DNA from: Ilyonectria destructans
Taxonomy: Eukaryota > Ascomycota > Sordariomycetes > Hypocreales > Nectriaceae
Length of the DNA: 64,000 bases
NCBI GenBank assembly: GCA_020740775.1
Contig: JAHEWK010000043.1
Span: 1 to 64,000 of the forward strand
Direction: 5' to 3'
A program made the position numbers and the translations under genes. Of the stretch, positions 62,413 through 64,000 are shown piece after piece (the stretch's first letter is position 1; each line of letters opens with the position of its first letter). The notes under the pieces were generated by a model. That model saw only the letters and a list, made by a program, of their open reading frames with translations. It was not told the origin of the DNA and ran no database searches.

Positions 62413-63774
62413 TTAAGCAGGCAAAAGCAATTCAAGGTACAGATTACAGAAGCAAGGGTTGTGAGGGGGCACCGGAAATAGGGCGGGGATAGAGGGTGAC
62501 AGGGATTTAAGCAGGGGGTTCCGGCAATTTGGGGGGACACGACAATTAGAATAGAAGAGTAGGGTGCTCGGAGACGATGTATCTCCTTGTTCATCTTCGA
62601 CATCTCCGTCCCTTTCCGAATGCTGGCGGGACAGCTCGTCCTCTTCCTCCCTTTCCTGTTGCGGCTGTTCTTCCTCAACGTCAGACAAAAGGGATATGTC
62701 GGCGTTCTCAGCCCCACTCATCCACCTTTCGAACTTCTCCTCTTGCCGCCGCTCCTCGTCTTCGTCCTCGTCACCTTCGTCCTCCCTTTCCCCTTCCTCG
62801 CCCTCATAATGATGATCGCCTCTCGGTGGGTGTGACGTAGTCACACGGCTAGTATCGACGGCAACAGATGACTCGAACTCCTCGCCATGACCTTCCTCGC
62901 TGTGGCTGAGGCGAAGAGATGGTGATGGTAGAGCGGCGTTGCTAGCCTCTATCGGCAGGAATAGGCTGCCCTCTGCAGCGTTGGGGTGTTCCTCTCCCTC
63001 CTCTGGCCCCTGTCCCTGCATCCCCCAATCATCGTCATCTCCGTTGTTGGACCGGTCGCTGTCATCTTCTATGTCGTCGTGATACATCGGTGTGATGAGA
63101 GTTTCCTGCTCGAGATTCGCTATTTCTTCAGTGACTTCGATCTCGATGTTCGCGCCATAGTCATACGCATGGAAGGCAGGTTGATGGTCCAGCCAGAAAC
63201 TGTCGCCAGCGTCGGAAAGCTTTTCGACAAGTCCATCCCAGCCTTCCATGAAGCGAGTCTGAAATATGACCCATTTATCAAACGCGATCATTTGTGTATC
63301 CGTGCCTCCGAGGGCCCATCTCGGCTCGATCCCTTCGCCGAGAAGCTCTCCGCGGAGGAAGATGTCTTTGATGTATGATGCAAGCACTACAGCACGACCG
63401 TGTGTGAGAGCAGTCCTTGTTTGTGTCGCATCAGGCCGTCGATGTGGATTACTATTTGGGCCATCACCGGAAACCCTCTGAATCGGGTGCATCACAATGA
63501 ACCAGGCCTCTCGAGTAGCGCCGGTGGCGATGCGGAAGGTACGGTTGCCTAGGTCGAAATTGATCCCCTGTACGTGCTTCGCACTATATGGCGCGTGCCA
63601 GTGCCGTAGGGATATGGTGATGTTGTCGAAGAAATGACTGGACCGACAGATCGGTCGACGTGGCCGGCCGACGATACTGACGAAGTCGAGTCGGAAAACA
63701 GGGTAGTATGCATCGTCTTCGCTCGCCGCTTTCGATCCTGTCTTCTTGCTCCCGTGGTCTAGGGCGATTCGACA
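62413..63774 (-). CDS. Acidic companion protein of the helicase array, 5' end unresolved
   Basis: The frame is open from 63774 to a stop at 62413, without a suitable ATG before MHPIQRV at 63495. Clear protein-like sequence lies upstream of that ATG (YYPVFRLDFVSIVGRPRRP, FFDNITISLRHWHAPYSAKH, FRIATGATREAWFIVMHPIQ), so an earlier exon or start is missed. The conserved-looking core continues with LASYIKDIFLRGELLGEGIE and HQPAFHAYDYGANIEIEV. A long Asp/Glu-rich region (EGEEGEREDEGDEDEDEERR) follows. The last 45 codons look low-complexity and may be unspliced intron. I recall similar proteins near fungal RecQ/OrsD genes but cannot name a domain. Confidence 0.5.
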   Translation of the reverse strand, partial: CRIALDHGSKKTGSKAASEDDAYYPVFRLDFVSIVGRPRRPICRSSHFFDNITISLRHWHAPYSAKHVQGINFDLGNRTFRIATGATREAWFIVMHPIQRVSGDGPNSNPHRRPDATQTRTALTHGRAVVLASYIKDIFLRGELLGEGIEPRWALGGTDTQMIAFDKWVIFQTRFMEGWDGLVEKLSDAGDSFWLDHQPAFHAYDYGANIEIEVTEEIANLEQETLITPMYHDDIEDDSDRSNNGDDDDWGMQGQGPEEGEEHPNAAEGSLFLPIEASNAALPSPSLRLSHSEEGHGEEFESSVAVDTSRVTTSHPPRGDHHYEGEEGEREDEGDEDEDEERRQEEKFERWMSGAENADISLLSDVEEEQPQQEREEEDELSRQHSERDGDVEDEQGDTSSPSTLLFYSNCRVPPNCRNPLLKSLSPSIPALFPVPPHNPCFCNLYLELLLPA

Positions 63775-63823
63775 TCATACCGGTAGGAGATTAGGAGCGT
63801 ACTCTAGACAACATATGAAGCTC

Positions 63824-64000
63824 TCAATCGACCTCATCACAAGATTCACCACTACAACGACCATCCTCATCGAGTACTATGAAGCCATCATCCTCTTCAC
63901 CTTCATCCGTGTTGTAGGCGCGCTCATCACTTCGAACTACCCTTTGTGGAGGCTCTGTCTGTGATAGGAAAGATCTCAGAAGTGGATTGGCTTGATCGCC
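63824..64000 (-). CDS. 3' end of a further minus-strand gene (partial)
   Basis: A 58-residue open frame enters from beyond the right edge, reads QANPLLRSFLSQTEPPQRVV and NTDEGEEDDGFIVLDEDGR, and stops at TGA (63824-63826). The acidic composition resembles the neighbouring gene at 62413-63774. It is too short to identify and could also be the upstream exon of that gene if splicing skips the stop. Confidence 0.35.
   Translation of the reverse strand, partial: GDQANPLLRSFLSQTEPPQRVVRSDERAYNTDEGEEDDGFIVLDEDGRCSGESCDEVD

Noticed and set aside
1..64000. CRISPR arrays, bacterial operons or ribosome-binding sites
   Set aside because: Spliced genes and fungal transposons show this is eukaryotic DNA; no regularly spaced repeats were seen.

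Overview
This window looks like a transposon-dense accessory region of a filamentous ascomycete (Pezizomycotina). The evidence is the short introns (45-60 nt, GT..AG with CTAAC/CTGAC-type branch sites), a CFEM-rhodopsin receptor, a SNG1-like membrane protein, a quinate-pathway 3-dehydroshikimate dehydratase, a Tad1-type LINE, fungal Pogo/hAT/MULE transposons, and CpA-to-TpA nonsense mutations of the kind left by RIP. All calls come from reading the sequence and from remembered family features; no database search was possible.

Host-type genes are few: dehydroshikimate dehydratase (10635-11639, -) beside a decayed quinate/sugar permease (7133-8518), a SNG1-like protein (16624-18015, -), a CFEM receptor (24389-25898, -), a five-exon MFS transporter (35532-37394, -) and a frameshifted nitrilase-type amidohydrolase (46608-47583). 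An NmrA-like C-terminal relic lies at 34564-34833.

The rest is mostly mobile DNA, often nested. A hAT element (2111-6709) has an intact Pogo element (2131-3992) inside its left end. A MULE (13121-16323) is cut by a solo LTR with a TATGG duplication. A Tad1 LINE spans about 18778-24151. An LTR (26631-27467) carries a 595-bp hAT-type MITE with 103-bp inverted repeats and an 8-bp duplication. A second Pogo element (27977-30292), a solo LTR and an intact Pogo-like element with perfect 74-bp TIRs (30643-33474) follow. A further Pogo-like element (37735-46096) has been split by a very young Copia element (40353-45921) whose LTRs look identical and whose gag and pol lie in one frame separated by TGA CTA, a known readthrough context. 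A RIP-ruined Pogo element occupies 48567-51454.

The most unusual parts are at the right. Positions 51876-56827 form a TIR-bounded element with a spliced DDE integrase resembling the eukaryotic IS3EU group, a spliced DUF3716-like zinc protein and a divergent third gene, with CGTAC-rich motifs in the gene-flanking spacers. It abuts a minus-strand array (56946-64000) of OrsD-type zinc-finger sequence, a domain with tyrosine-recombinase-like signatures and a truncated RecQ-type helicase, resembling telomere-linked helicase genes that have recombined with each other, plus an acidic companion protein.
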